A stretch of DNA of 8,739 nt from Prosthecobacter sp. (GTDB lineage: Bacteria > Verrucomicrobiota > Verrucomicrobiia > Verrucomicrobiales > Verrucomicrobiaceae). The notes beneath the pieces were generated by a model that was not told the origin of the DNA, searched no databases, and was given only the letters and a program-made list of their open reading frames with translations. A program made the position numbers and the translations under genes. Each line of letters starts with the position of its first letter. Position 1 is the first letter of the stretch. This document shows, one piece after another, positions 1 to 8,698 of the stretch. The DNA lies in assembly GCA_025869455.1 (NCBI GenBank), contig JAOZVT010000484.1, positions 1-8,739 of the forward strand, given 5' to 3'.

Positions 1-842
1 TAGAATAAAAATTCTGCGCCTGCGATGAATCCATAGATCCCTCCCGCCATTTCCGTTTCCACACCGATGAACGGCAGAATCGCACGCCCCTCAGCAATCC
101 ACTTCACCGCCAAACGGCGATGAAAACGCCAGGAACGTGGGGTGATGAATGAACTCACACCTTCGGGATAATGTTGGGTATGAAGGACGGCAAATTCGTC
201 CATTCGCGACTCAACATCCTTAGCCGTAACCATGGTCTCAATGGCTGCATGATCTTTCCTGAGCAGTTCAGCGCGCCGCCTGATTTCACGGCGACGTTTG
301 CCCTCCATCTTAGCTTCAAAATCAGACCAGGTAGCCTGCAACCGCATGCATAAGCACTCCGTCCGTGTCACAACGCCAACGGCCATGTAACGCTCTGATA
401 ATGCCTTAACGATGAGGGAATAATTAGGAGACTCTTCAGGGACTTTGTTCAGCCGAATAGCTTCCCATTCTCCTTCCAATCTTTGGAAGGCCTGACACAG
501 CAGTGGCGTCAACTCAAGCTCACGCCCAACGGGCACCAAAAAGTCCATACGCTCCCCTTTGGCCTCCCCTAATCCGGCTAAAAAACCAAGGTGGCGCAAA
601 TGCTTGCGCATACCGTCATTTTCCTGACCGATCATCAAAGGAGCAATGGCTAAAGGTCTGGACTCTGCGTCTCTGAGCACGGCAATGGCCAGTGTAAAGT
701 CGGTGTGAAATTCGGCCCACCAGAGGCGCACCCAGTCCCAGCGCAGAAAAGGCGTGCGCGTTGCACTCTGCTCCAGCAGAACATCCCACCAGGGCTCCAG
801 GGCCGCAAAGCCCACTTCGTCACGAATGATCTCCAAGGTCAT
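1..842 (-). CDS. FemAB/CelD-like GNAT-fold acyltransferase, 3' end cut by the window edge
   Basis: The frame is open from the ATG at 842-840 to the left edge with no stop. It gives 280 complete residues, and the C-terminus is missing. The start overlaps the TGA of the upstream DUF4091 gene (ATGA, 842-839) and has an AGGAGG site 6 bases ahead (849-854). What I see: an N-terminal TPFLRWDW motif (residues 30-37); a strand-rich half with PLAIAPLM (63-70); LGFLAGLGEAKGERMDFLVP (85-104), where CelD-like proteins usually carry an LG...DY/DF segment; then a basic stretch KRRREIRRRAELLRK (182-196), where family members have R..RRR before the second GNAT domain; then a C-terminal part ending near GGIYGFIAGAEF. 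This order matches the Acetyltransf_6 (BcsL/CelD, FemAB-like) family. Such proteins lie in polysaccharide operons and are thought to transfer an acyl or aminoacyl group to sugar or peptide acceptors; the exact substrate is unknown. No signal peptide or membrane segment is visible, so it is probably cytoplasmic. It is the last visible gene of the operon. Confidence 0.8.
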   Translation of the reverse strand, partial: MTLEIIRDEVGFAALEPWWDVLLEQSATRTPFLRWDWVRLWWAEFHTDFTLAIAVLRDAESRPLAIAPLMIGQENDGMRKHLRHLGFLAGLGEAKGERMDFLVPVGRELELTPLLCQAFQRLEGEWEAIRLNKVPEESPNYSLIVKALSERYMAVGVVTRTECLCMRLQATWSDFEAKMEGKRRREIRRRAELLRKDHAAIETMVTAKDVESRMDEFAVLHTQHYPEGVSSFITPRSWRFHRRLAVKWIAEGRAILPFIGVETEMAGGIYGFIAGAEFLF

Positions 843-2557
843 TGGGAACCTCCTTTCGCTACGATAAGAGCCGCTAATTGACGTCGCGCTTCATACAGCT
901 TCGACATGTCATCTTCCCAGTCGCCAAAGCCACGGGCAAAGGTTCCTGCCAGTTCCAAAGCTTCCTTCTCCAAGCCAAGGTCCTTCGCTAACATCAAGTA
1001 ATCGTAATCTTCCGCCATCTCTCGAAGCCATTTCAGGCGGATGCTCGCGATCGGCATATTCGCTCCTTGGCGTTTCTGCGTGGCAGGGTAAATGAAGCTT
1101 CCATCGCCATTATAAACCTTCCCGTTAGGGTGCTGAAACGAACCTGCATCTGTCCAGACATCCACCCCAGGACTGGCGAACAACGTGTCCCAATACGAGA
1201 TCCCGGTGAGTCCATGTCTAGGCAGCAGCCAAGCCAGCACCCGATGATTCATCGCCGGATAATCCAGACACCACACGGGAGGATTGGATTCCTTTAGCTG
1301 CTGAGGTTTTCCATGAGCTTCCTCCCACTCATCAGGAATCTGGGCCAGCGCAGCATAGCACCACACCTCATCCCCCGCTGCCAGACGCCTGGCGATGTCA
1401 CGCTTTCCGTTAGGCGACTCCATGTCCTGCCAGACTTGGGAAAAGTGAGGCACCCAAATGTCCACATAGCCATCCAGACGCCCCCACCACCAGCTATCGG
1501 GTGCCGGCTGTTCGGTCACCAGCAGAGGCAGCTTAACTGCATGCGTGGCTTCCACTTCATTAAAAAAGTCACCCCAGCGCCGCACCAGAGCATAACCATC
1601 TTTATCATTCGGTTCATCCAGTGCGCCCATGATCACATAGCCACGCGACTCTCCGTGTACTTTTTTCAGCAGCTTCGCCCAAGTCGCCACATAGTTCATG
1701 GCAGCCACACGATCTTTCTCCAGAGGATCTTTGAATGGCCATTCAGGCCAGATCGGCAGGCCCAGCGTGCTCACATGCCGATGCAGCAGTTGCTTTCTCA
1801 TGCCCAGCTCCACCGCCTTTTCATCTAGCTTGCCCGTCTTTCCATTGGGATACGTTGGGTAAGTCTGATCAATGCTCAAACGATGAGCTGCCAGCATGTC
1901 ATAATACTCATTCAGCAGCACCATTAACTCTGGTGATGGCGGTTCTTTTTGACGATCAAATCCGTGCACCTCAGCGATCCTCCGCCACACCGTCATAAAG
2001 GACGTGCGCAAACGTGGCACCACGGGCAGATCAAAAGGCAAAACCGTCAGCGTATATTTCCGCGTGGCTAAGAACAAACGTTCTGGACCCAGCACGCGAA
2101 TCTCACCTTCATACACGCCAGGTTTCGTTGTGTACGGCACAAAAACATCCACCCAAAAGGGTTGATTAACCGACTTTTCGTTAGGCAATTCCTGCCAAGC
2201 AAAACTTTGCGGCACCAACGCATCTGGGTATTCCCCTGGAGGCAAAGGAGACATCGGCGTGGATTTTGATACACCCACAAAGTGTTCTCTAAAAAGGTTA
2301 GGGGCAGGTATCGTTTGATCCTCGACTCCGGTCAAAGAAGTCGTCTCCAGAGTCACTTTCTTGATCTCCTCGGGCGGACCATTCACCACGATCTGCAAGG
2401 ATTCCCATTCCCCCCGTGCTGCCTGCAGGGCGGTTGCCTTCGCAGGCTGTACATCCTCCAGACGTGACACCCGTGTCATGGCATCCACCAGAGAGACTTT
2501 TAGCTCGGCATGCACCGCAGCCACCATGAGAAATAAAAAGAGACTGCTGCGGATCAT
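839..2557 (-). CDS. Secreted DUF4091-domain protein, GH123-type glycoside hydrolase
   Basis: This 572-residue protein begins with a signal peptide: a charged MIRSS, a hydrophobic LFLFLMVAA, and a likely cut after VHA at residue 17. Residues about 18-175 form a beta-rich N-terminal domain, containing WVDVFVPYTTKPGVYEGEI (135-153) as in GH123-type proteins. Residues about 180-530 look like the DUF4091/GH123 TIM-barrel domain: RLRTSFMTVW (182-191), GALDEPND (311-318), DIWVPHFSQVW (366-376), GDEVWCYAAL (395-404), GISYWDTLFA (452-461) and WLREMAEDYDYLMLAKDLG (510-528). In characterised GH123 beta-N-acetylgalactosaminidases an Asp-Glu pair catalyses cleavage with help from the substrate N-acetyl group; D314-E315 here is the likely equivalent. 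Sugar specificity cannot be read, because many DUF4091 proteins are untested. It lies third in a coupled polysaccharide operon. Its start overlaps the GT4 stop (ATGA), with AGGAGG at 2568-2573, 10 bases ahead. Probable site: periplasm or outside. Confidence 0.85.
   Translation of the reverse strand: MIRSSLFLFLMVAAVHAELKVSLVDAMTRVSRLEDVQPAKATALQAARGEWESLQIVVNGPPEEIKKVTLETTSLTGVEDQTIPAPNLFREHFVGVSKSTPMSPLPPGEYPDALVPQSFAWQELPNEKSVNQPFWVDVFVPYTTKPGVYEGEIRVLGPERLFLATRKYTLTVLPFDLPVVPRLRTSFMTVWRRIAEVHGFDRQKEPPSPELMVLLNEYYDMLAAHRLSIDQTYPTYPNGKTGKLDEKAVELGMRKQLLHRHVSTLGLPIWPEWPFKDPLEKDRVAAMNYVATWAKLLKKVHGESRGYVIMGALDEPNDKDGYALVRRWGDFFNEVEATHAVKLPLLVTEQPAPDSWWWGRLDGYVDIWVPHFSQVWQDMESPNGKRDIARRLAAGDEVWCYAALAQIPDEWEEAHGKPQQLKESNPPVWCLDYPAMNHRVLAWLLPRHGLTGISYWDTLFASPGVDVWTDAGSFQHPNGKVYNGDGSFIYPATQKRQGANMPIASIRLKWLREMAEDYDYLMLAKDLGLEKEALELAGTFARGFGDWEDDMSKLYEARRQLAALIVAKGGSQ
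849..854 (-). promoter_or_regulatory. Shine-Dalgarno for the GNAT gene
   Basis: AGGAGG on the minus strand, 6 bases before the ATG at 842 and inside the last codons of the DUF4091 gene. It is the main support for the start of the edge-truncated acyltransferase, together with the ATGA overlap. The corresponding site for the DUF4091 gene is AGGAGG at 2568-2573, 10 bases before its ATG. Confidence 0.75.
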
Positions 2558-3834
2558 ACCTTCAGCACCTCCTCATAGACCTTTTCATAACCACGTGCGG
2601 CCACGGCAATGTCAAAGCGTTCCACCGCATGTCGGCGTAGCAGATCAGCCTTGGGTGGATTTGCCAGGGTCTCTTCCCAGGCTTTCTCCAGCGCCTCCGC
2701 ATCCCGCACAGGCACCACTTTGCCCACACCGTCCAGCAGGAGCGCACAGTCACCTACATCCGTCGTCACACAAGGCACGCCACATGAAAGAGCCTCCATC
2801 ACGGTCATCGGACATGCCTCTGTGCGGGAGGAAAGAGAGAAAACATCCAAGGCGGGATACACCTGCTGAGGATCTGGACGAAACGGCGTGAAATGCACTT
2901 GATTACGATGTGGCATCACTGACAAAGCCGCACGTGAGCAGTCATCCAACTCCCACTCGTCACCGCCACAGAGCCAAAAATGAGTCTCCGGCTTCCGAGC
3001 CTGCAGCATCGCTGCCGCCCTAAGCCAAGTGGACAGATTTTTCATTTCATGAAAGCGCCCGATGTATCCCACTAGAGGATCTCCCGATGGCACACGCAAT
3101 TCCTTGCGCGTGGCCTCTCGTGCTTTGGTGTTCGGAATAAACCGCCCGGTTTCGATCCCGTTAGGCACCCAAGTCATTGCCGCTGTTTGATAGCCCAAAG
3201 CGGCATGATCTTTGATGGCCACCTCGGAACAGGAAATGATCTTGGAAGGCAGCACCCAAGAGCTAGCCCCGATCAATTTACGAAACACCGCCATCTTCAA
3301 ATTCGAGTCCCCAGGATTGCGATGGATCTCCCGGCAATGGACGCCCCAAACTAGATGCTTGATCCCGGCAAATCGCGCACACCAGCCACCGACAAAGTCG
3401 GCGTGGTGCATCCATGTCTGCATCACATCTGGCTTGATCTCTTTCAGCAGTTTTGTCAGCCGTTTAAGGGTATCCAATCGAAGAAATACGGAGGCCTCCA
3501 GATCATGAACTTCCGCCCCAGCAGCCTGCAGTTTGGCCATCGCCTCCGGCCATGGCCGACCGTCCATCACGATCACCACGGTCCGCCATCTTCGGCGATC
3601 CATGGCAGACACCAAATTGACCAACATCGCCTCCGCTCCGCCTCCGCCGGGAGATGCAATAAAATGAACGAGAGTCTTGGGGCTAGTCATTGGCTGCACA
3701 GCGGCAGGTTTCCAGAACATCTGACTCACAGAAGCCGCCAAATGCTCCGTACTTTGCAAGCAGCGCTCAGCCCAACTTGCTAAGCGAAGCTTCCAAGTCC
3801 GCTTTTTCTTCACCTGAGAGATCAGCATGCTCAT
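2554..3834 (-). CDS. GT4 family glycosyltransferase (WbnK-like), preferred start at 3834
   Basis: This is a retaining GT-B glycosyltransferase of 426 residues with the start chosen here. An in-frame ATG lies upstream at 3852, but AGGAGGTG (3839-3846) sits inside its third to fifth codons and is ideally spaced, 6 bases, from the ATG at 3834. That ATG also overlaps the deacetylase stop as ATGA, matching the other operon junctions. Numbering from 3834: a basic extension about 1-48; N-terminal Rossmann domain from TLVHFIASPGGGGAEAML (54-71); QTWMHHADFVGG (139-150); HLVWGVHCREI (160-170); IISCSE (199-204); WVPNGIETGRF (222-232). The C-terminal nucleotide-sugar domain has GYIGRFHEMKN (256-266) and SSRTEACPMTVMEALSCGVP (335-354), which holds the GT4 E-x7-E motif (E339, E347), then VTTDVGD (356-362). 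This series resembles the WbnK-like GT4 subgroup of lipopolysaccharide and exopolysaccharide synthesis. Donor and acceptor are unknown. No transmembrane helix is seen, so it probably acts at the inner face of the inner membrane. Confidence 0.88.
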   Translation of the reverse strand: MSMLISQVKKKRTWKLRLASWAERCLQSTEHLAASVSQMFWKPAAVQPMTSPKTLVHFIASPGGGGAEAMLVNLVSAMDRRRWRTVVIVMDGRPWPEAMAKLQAAGAEVHDLEASVFLRLDTLKRLTKLLKEIKPDVMQTWMHHADFVGGWCARFAGIKHLVWGVHCREIHRNPGDSNLKMAVFRKLIGASSWVLPSKIISCSEVAIKDHAALGYQTAAMTWVPNGIETGRFIPNTKAREATRKELRVPSGDPLVGYIGRFHEMKNLSTWLRAAAMLQARKPETHFWLCGGDEWELDDCSRAALSVMPHRNQVHFTPFRPDPQQVYPALDVFSLSSRTEACPMTVMEALSCGVPCVTTDVGDCALLLDGVGKVVPVRDAEALEKAWEETLANPPKADLLRRHAVERFDIAVAARGYEKVYEEVLKV

Positions 3835-4832
3835 GCCGCACCTCCTCGCCATTGCCGGAGCAATTCAAAACCACCGGAGACTGTCGCCTCCGTTTCCCAG
3901 GCCGATTCAGGCGCGCCATAACGCGGCATTTCCATGATGGAATGCCCAGCCGAGGCGCGGCCACTGACCATGGTCCAGGCGGAGGTGAAACCCGCCGCTT
4001 TCAGCAGACGCAGCGTTTCTTGAGAGTGATCTCCCAGGCCGCCATTGGGAAAGGCAAACAATGTGGGGGACACCCCCAGTTCTTCTAAAATGCGGTCACG
4101 ACACGTTTCGATCTCCCGTGCTTGCTGTTCCAGACTGCAACGAGCCAGGATGGGATGGGTGTGCGTGTGTCCGCCAAATTCGATCAGCCCCGTGGCCTGC
4201 ATCTCCCGAACTTGATCCCAGCTCAAAGCTTGAGTGACGGCAGGGTTCTTTTCTAGAAGAGTATCCCCCGCCCGCTCCACTAGACGATGCACTTGCAGTC
4301 GCATTTCTGGGTCTGGAAGCGTTTTCAATAAAACCAGCTTCTTTGCCAAAGACTCTGTTAGGGCACCTCGCTGATTTATCCCCAAAGCCAAGTCCACCTG
4401 TTGAAACCACAGTGGGTAGGTGCGATCTAAGAAACCCGTGGCCAGAAAAATCGTCGCAGGCAGTCCGAACTCACGCAGCACGGGAAAACCAAGTTCGTAG
4501 TTAGAGGCATAGCCATCGTCAAAAGTGATCGCCACCGCCTTACTGGGCAGTTTTTCCCCTGCTGCCAAAGTTGCCGCCATTTCAGTCAGCGGCATCACAT
4601 GATACTTTGCTGCCAAATGCTGGCAGATGGTTCTGAAAACCGAGATCGGCAGATGCAGACTTTCATCCAATACGCCCGTGGGCACAGCATCTGCACGCAG
4701 CCCGTGAAAAGCCAGCACAGCCCCTTGCCCAGCCAATAAATACCGGGCTATCATGGCCACGCCACACACCACCAGGGCCGCTGATTTAGTGGTCTGGCCA
4801 GTCCGACTGAGACTGGAAGGCATGATGTTCAT
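3831..4832 (-). CDS. NodB-type polysaccharide deacetylase (carbohydrate esterase 4)
   Basis: A 333-residue CE4 enzyme that would hydrolyse N- or O-acetyl groups from a sugar using a bound divalent metal. Motifs in order: GAVLAFHGL (37-45), a strand preceding many NodB domains of this subtype; ITFDDGY (102-108), with D105 the likely base and D106 a metal ligand; GGHTHTHP (220-227), with H222 and H226 the likely remaining metal ligands; and FAFPNG (259-264) in the motif-3 position. All expected active-site residues are present. The N-terminus has a short hydrophobic run (about 18-29) but no clear cleavage site, so export is uncertain. It may act on a lipid-linked intermediate at the membrane or in the cytoplasm. 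First gene of the operon. No Shine-Dalgarno precedes the ATG at 4832; a second in-frame ATG lies at 4823, also without one. Its TGA overlaps the preferred GT4 start. It could alternatively act on peptidoglycan, but the company of GT4 and GNAT genes favours a surface polysaccharide. Confidence 0.88.
   Translation of the reverse strand: MNIMPSSLSRTGQTTKSAALVVCGVAMIARYLLAGQGAVLAFHGLRADAVPTGVLDESLHLPISVFRTICQHLAAKYHVMPLTEMAATLAAGEKLPSKAVAITFDDGYASNYELGFPVLREFGLPATIFLATGFLDRTYPLWFQQVDLALGINQRGALTESLAKKLVLLKTLPDPEMRLQVHRLVERAGDTLLEKNPAVTQALSWDQVREMQATGLIEFGGHTHTHPILARCSLEQQAREIETCRDRILEELGVSPTLFAFPNGGLGDHSQETLRLLKAAGFTSAWTMVSGRASAGHSIMEMPRYGAPESAWETEATVSGGFELLRQWRGGAA
3839..3846 (-). promoter_or_regulatory. 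Shine-Dalgarno that decides the GT4 start
   Basis: On the minus strand this reads AGGAGGTG, ending 4 bases before the ATG at 3834; its GGAGG core is 6 bases away. It lies within the last codons of the deacetylase gene. It also lies inside codons 3-5 of the longer GT4 reading that starts at 3852, so it cannot serve that start. It supports coupled translation from the deacetylase into the glycosyltransferase. Confidence 0.75.
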
Positions 4833-5148
4833 TTTCTAATAATTATGTAAAATTATCAAATTTCAGCTAATAATCAAAGGAAACTCAGTATTTTTACACT
4901 TCTCCGCACCCTTGAAGTTCTCTCATTTTCCTGCCTCTTCAATTGGCGGCATTGACGCTTTTTTATAAGGACATTGAGTCATTTTGACACAATAAAACCT
5001 TCACATCCGCGCCAAAATCGGCTCATTCTCATAGGCTATCTCATTGACAATTCTGGCCGATGCCTTGCCAGATAAGGCTTAGTGCATCTCTGCGACTTCG
5101 TGGCACAGTGTCAGCATAGGAAAAGGGAAACAACCAACCATTACAACC
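4833..5148. other. Divergent intergenic region between the polysaccharide operon and clpB
   Basis: These 316 bases separate the two outward-reading transcription units and must hold both sets of start signals. The part next to the deacetylase (about 4833-4895) is very AT-rich. On the minus strand it holds a weak -35/-10-like pair: TTGATT at 4872-4877 and TAATTT at 4850-4855, spacer 16. This would give a very short leader and is only a possibility. The clpB side contains several TTGAC-type words (4952, 4985, 5044), none with a good -10 box at normal spacing. The clpB leader just before the ATG is A/C-rich (about 5127-5148) and lacks a well-placed Shine-Dalgarno; the purine run near 5118-5127 is more than 20 bases away. 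No ORF of interest and no CIRCE element (TTAGCACTC inverted repeat) was found. Confidence 0.6.
4973..4993. promoter_or_regulatory. Imperfect 21-base dyad, possible operator
   Basis: Left arm ATTG-A-GTCA (4973-4981), centre TTT (4982-4984), right arm TGAC-A-CAAT (4985-4993). Eight of nine arm positions pair; the only mismatch is A opposite A. It lies in the divergent region about 140 bases from the deacetylase start and 155 from the clpB start. A regulator site is an inference: a dyad this size in AT-rich DNA can arise by chance. A shorter self-complementary ATTGACAAT occurs at 5043-5051. Confidence 0.3.
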
Positions 5149-7746
<2,598 letters not shown>

Positions 7747-7762
7747 ACTCTGAACCTCTCTG

Positions 7763-7799
7763 CCATCCTTGGATTTGGAACCCCTGAATCCAAGGATGG
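7763..7799 (+). terminator. Hairpin downstream of clpB, probable terminator
   Basis: A perfect 13-bp stem, CCATCCTTGGATT (7763-7775) with AATCCAAGGATGG (7787-7799), and an 11-base loop, starting 17 bases after the clpB stop. It is followed by TTAGATTATT, only a loose U-run. A factor-independent terminator or an mRNA 3'-end stabiliser for clpB is the likely role. The weak U-run makes termination efficiency uncertain. Confidence 0.7.
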
Positions 7800-7841
7800 T
7801 TAGATTATTCAGACTGCCAGTTTCCTCGGGTGTGTTTTATT

Positions 7842-8033
7842 ATGGCTGATGAATTACAGGAACCTTTGCGCCGCAAGGTCGGTGGAAACCTTTCCAGCCT
7901 GCCCCCTCTGAAGCGCCTAGAGATGCTGTGGAAAAATGCGCAGTGGTTGCGCGGAGGCCAATGGAGAACTCCCGAAACCGATGGAATCCTCGTTCGAAAA
8001 ACTGTTGGTGCGCCTCAAATCAAAGTCGGTTAG
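7842..8033 (+). CDS. Small hypothetical protein, 63 residues
   Basis: I do not recognise this protein. The ATG at 7842 begins MADELQEPLRRKVGG; a GTG 12 bases upstream (7830) is in frame but neither has a Shine-Dalgarno. The middle part, PPLKRLEMLWKNAQWLRGG (31-39 region and around it, with two tryptophans and several Arg/Lys), looks like a compact amphipathic basic helix, followed by QWRTPETDGIL. No signal peptide, membrane segment or cysteine is visible. It starts 42 bases after the clpB hairpin. From 7981 its coding region is overlapped by another open frame with a plausible continuation, so this could be an intact short gene, a gene broken by a one-base shift, or a chance ORF. Confidence 0.4.
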   Translation: MADELQEPLRRKVGGNLSSLPPLKRLEMLWKNAQWLRGGQWRTPETDGILVRKTVGAPQIKVG

Positions 8034-8100
8034 GGAAAAGGACAAGCTGGATGTGTTGGCTTTAGAGCGCTTAAAGAGCGAAAAGACTCACTCGTCATAA
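7981..8100 (+). CDS. Overlapping short ORF, possible frameshifted continuation
   Basis: From the ATG at 7981 this frame encodes 39 residues beginning MESSFEKLLVRLKSK and ending in a Ser-rich tail at TAA 8098-8100. It is in the +1 frame relative to the small ORF at 7842-8033. The frame is open back to 7921, where a TAG (7918-7920) closes it. The predicted peptide is Lys/Leu-rich and could form an amphipathic helix. No good Shine-Dalgarno is present (GGAG at 7963-7966 is 14 bases away). It may be the true C-terminal part of the preceding ORF after a one-base change, or simply noncoding. Confidence 0.2.
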   Translation: MESSFEKLLVRLKSKSVREKDKLDVLALERLKSEKTHSS

Positions 8101-8149
8101 AGGCTGCATTTACCTGTCCCTCTTTGCAACTGGGAGACGTTCTTCTAGC

Positions 8150-8686
8150 ATGAAGATCATGTCATGGCTGCTTACCGTTGCATGCCTGTTATCATTCACC
8201 TCATGCTCCACCGCCGTGAAACAGCCACCTCTGAAAACGGTCCCGCATGTGGATCTCAATCGCTACACGGGGGACTGGTATGTCTATGCCAACATCCCTT
8301 ACTCCCTGGAAAAAGGTAAGGTGGGGACACTGGATCGGTATGCCTTGAGGCCGGATGGCAAAATGGATAACATCTTTCTCTTTCGGCGCGGCAGCCTGGA
8401 TGCTCCGCTGGAGCAATGGAAGGGCGTGGCCTGGGTGCATAACAAAGAATCGAACGCGGAGTGGCGGGTGCAGTTTGTTTGGCCATTACGCGTGCCTTAT
8501 TTGATCATCGACCTAGACGCTGACTATCAGTGGAGCGTGGTCGGTTATCCCAATCGTAAACTGGCCTGGGTGCTGAGCCGTCAACCGACCTTGGATGAGG
8601 CAACTTATAAGGGCATCCTGAAACGGCTGGAAGCACAGGGCTACGACCCGGCCAAGCTGGTCAAGGTGCCGCAAAATCTTCCCTGA
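8150..8686 (+). CDS. Blc-type outer-membrane lipoprotein lipocalin
   Basis: A 178-residue bacterial lipocalin, the same size class as E. coli Blc (177). The N-terminus has a lipoprotein signal: MKIMSWLLTVACLLSFTSC, with C19 as the lipidated cysteine. The lipobox is slightly unusual (Phe at -3). Ser at +2 gives no inner-membrane retention signal, so outer-membrane sorting is expected. Mature features: VDLNRYTGDWYVYANIP (34-50), containing the G-x-W lipocalin motif (G41-W43); strands including WKGVAWV (90-96), AEWRVQFVWPL (103-113) and YLIIDLDADYQWSVVGYP (117-134); KLAWVLSRQP (137-146) in the position of the Blc WILSR motif; and a C-terminal helix after TLDEATYKGILKRLEAQGYD. Family members form a beta-barrel that binds lysophospholipids or fatty acids and are linked to envelope stress. 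GGGAGA at 8132-8137 is a rather distant Shine-Dalgarno (core 13 bases). Transcribed in the same direction as clpB but 400 bases away, so probably separate. Confidence 0.92.
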   Translation: MKIMSWLLTVACLLSFTSCSTAVKQPPLKTVPHVDLNRYTGDWYVYANIPYSLEKGKVGTLDRYALRPDGKMDNIFLFRRGSLDAPLEQWKGVAWVHNKESNAEWRVQFVWPLRVPYLIIDLDADYQWSVVGYPNRKLAWVLSRQPTLDEATYKGILKRLEAQGYDPAKLVKVPQNLP

Positions 8687-8698
8687 CCCGCCAGCAAG

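Larger units (their letters stand above)
7747..8149. other. 403-base stretch between clpB and the lipocalin gene
   Basis: Apart from the hairpin near 7763-7799 and the two overlapping short ORFs, I see no confident gene here. Positions 8101-8149 are the probable leader of the lipocalin gene. A direct repeat AGAGCG occurs twice within 8066-8083 and is likely incidental. No tRNA-like fold, transposon end or clear promoter pair was found. Confidence 0.5.

Noticed and set aside
171..353. Plus-strand open frame of 60 residues near the left edge
   Set aside because: It lies antisense to the edge-truncated GNAT gene, whose frame is open across the whole stretch and has family motifs.
1313..1828. 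Plus-strand open frame of 171 residues inside the DUF4091 gene
   Set aside because: The opposite strand carries a clear signal peptide and GH123 motifs over the same bases; the plus frame is His/Pro/Arg-rich shadow sequence.
2361..2891. Plus-strand open frame of 176 residues across the GT4/DUF4091 junction
   Set aside because: It is antisense to two conserved coding regions and is Pro/Arg/His-rich with no motif.
1120..4370. Recurring GTTAGG word through the operon region
   Set aside because: Most copies are the reverse complement of CCT AAC codons for Pro-Asn in the minus-strand genes; spacing is irregular and reflects codon choice, not a repeat array.
4909..4938. CCCTTGAA resembling a heat-shock sigma-32 -35 box upstream of clpB
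   Set aside because: No CCCCAT-like -10 sequence follows at 13-15 bases, and the site is about 235 bases from the start codon.
4952..4969. TTGACG followed by TATAAG as a sigma-70 promoter
   Set aside because: The spacer is only 6 bases, far too short for a functional -35/-10 pair.
5062..5078. Small stem GCCTT...AAGGC upstream of clpB
   Set aside because: Five base pairs with a 7-base loop is within chance expectation and has no U-run or known element pattern.
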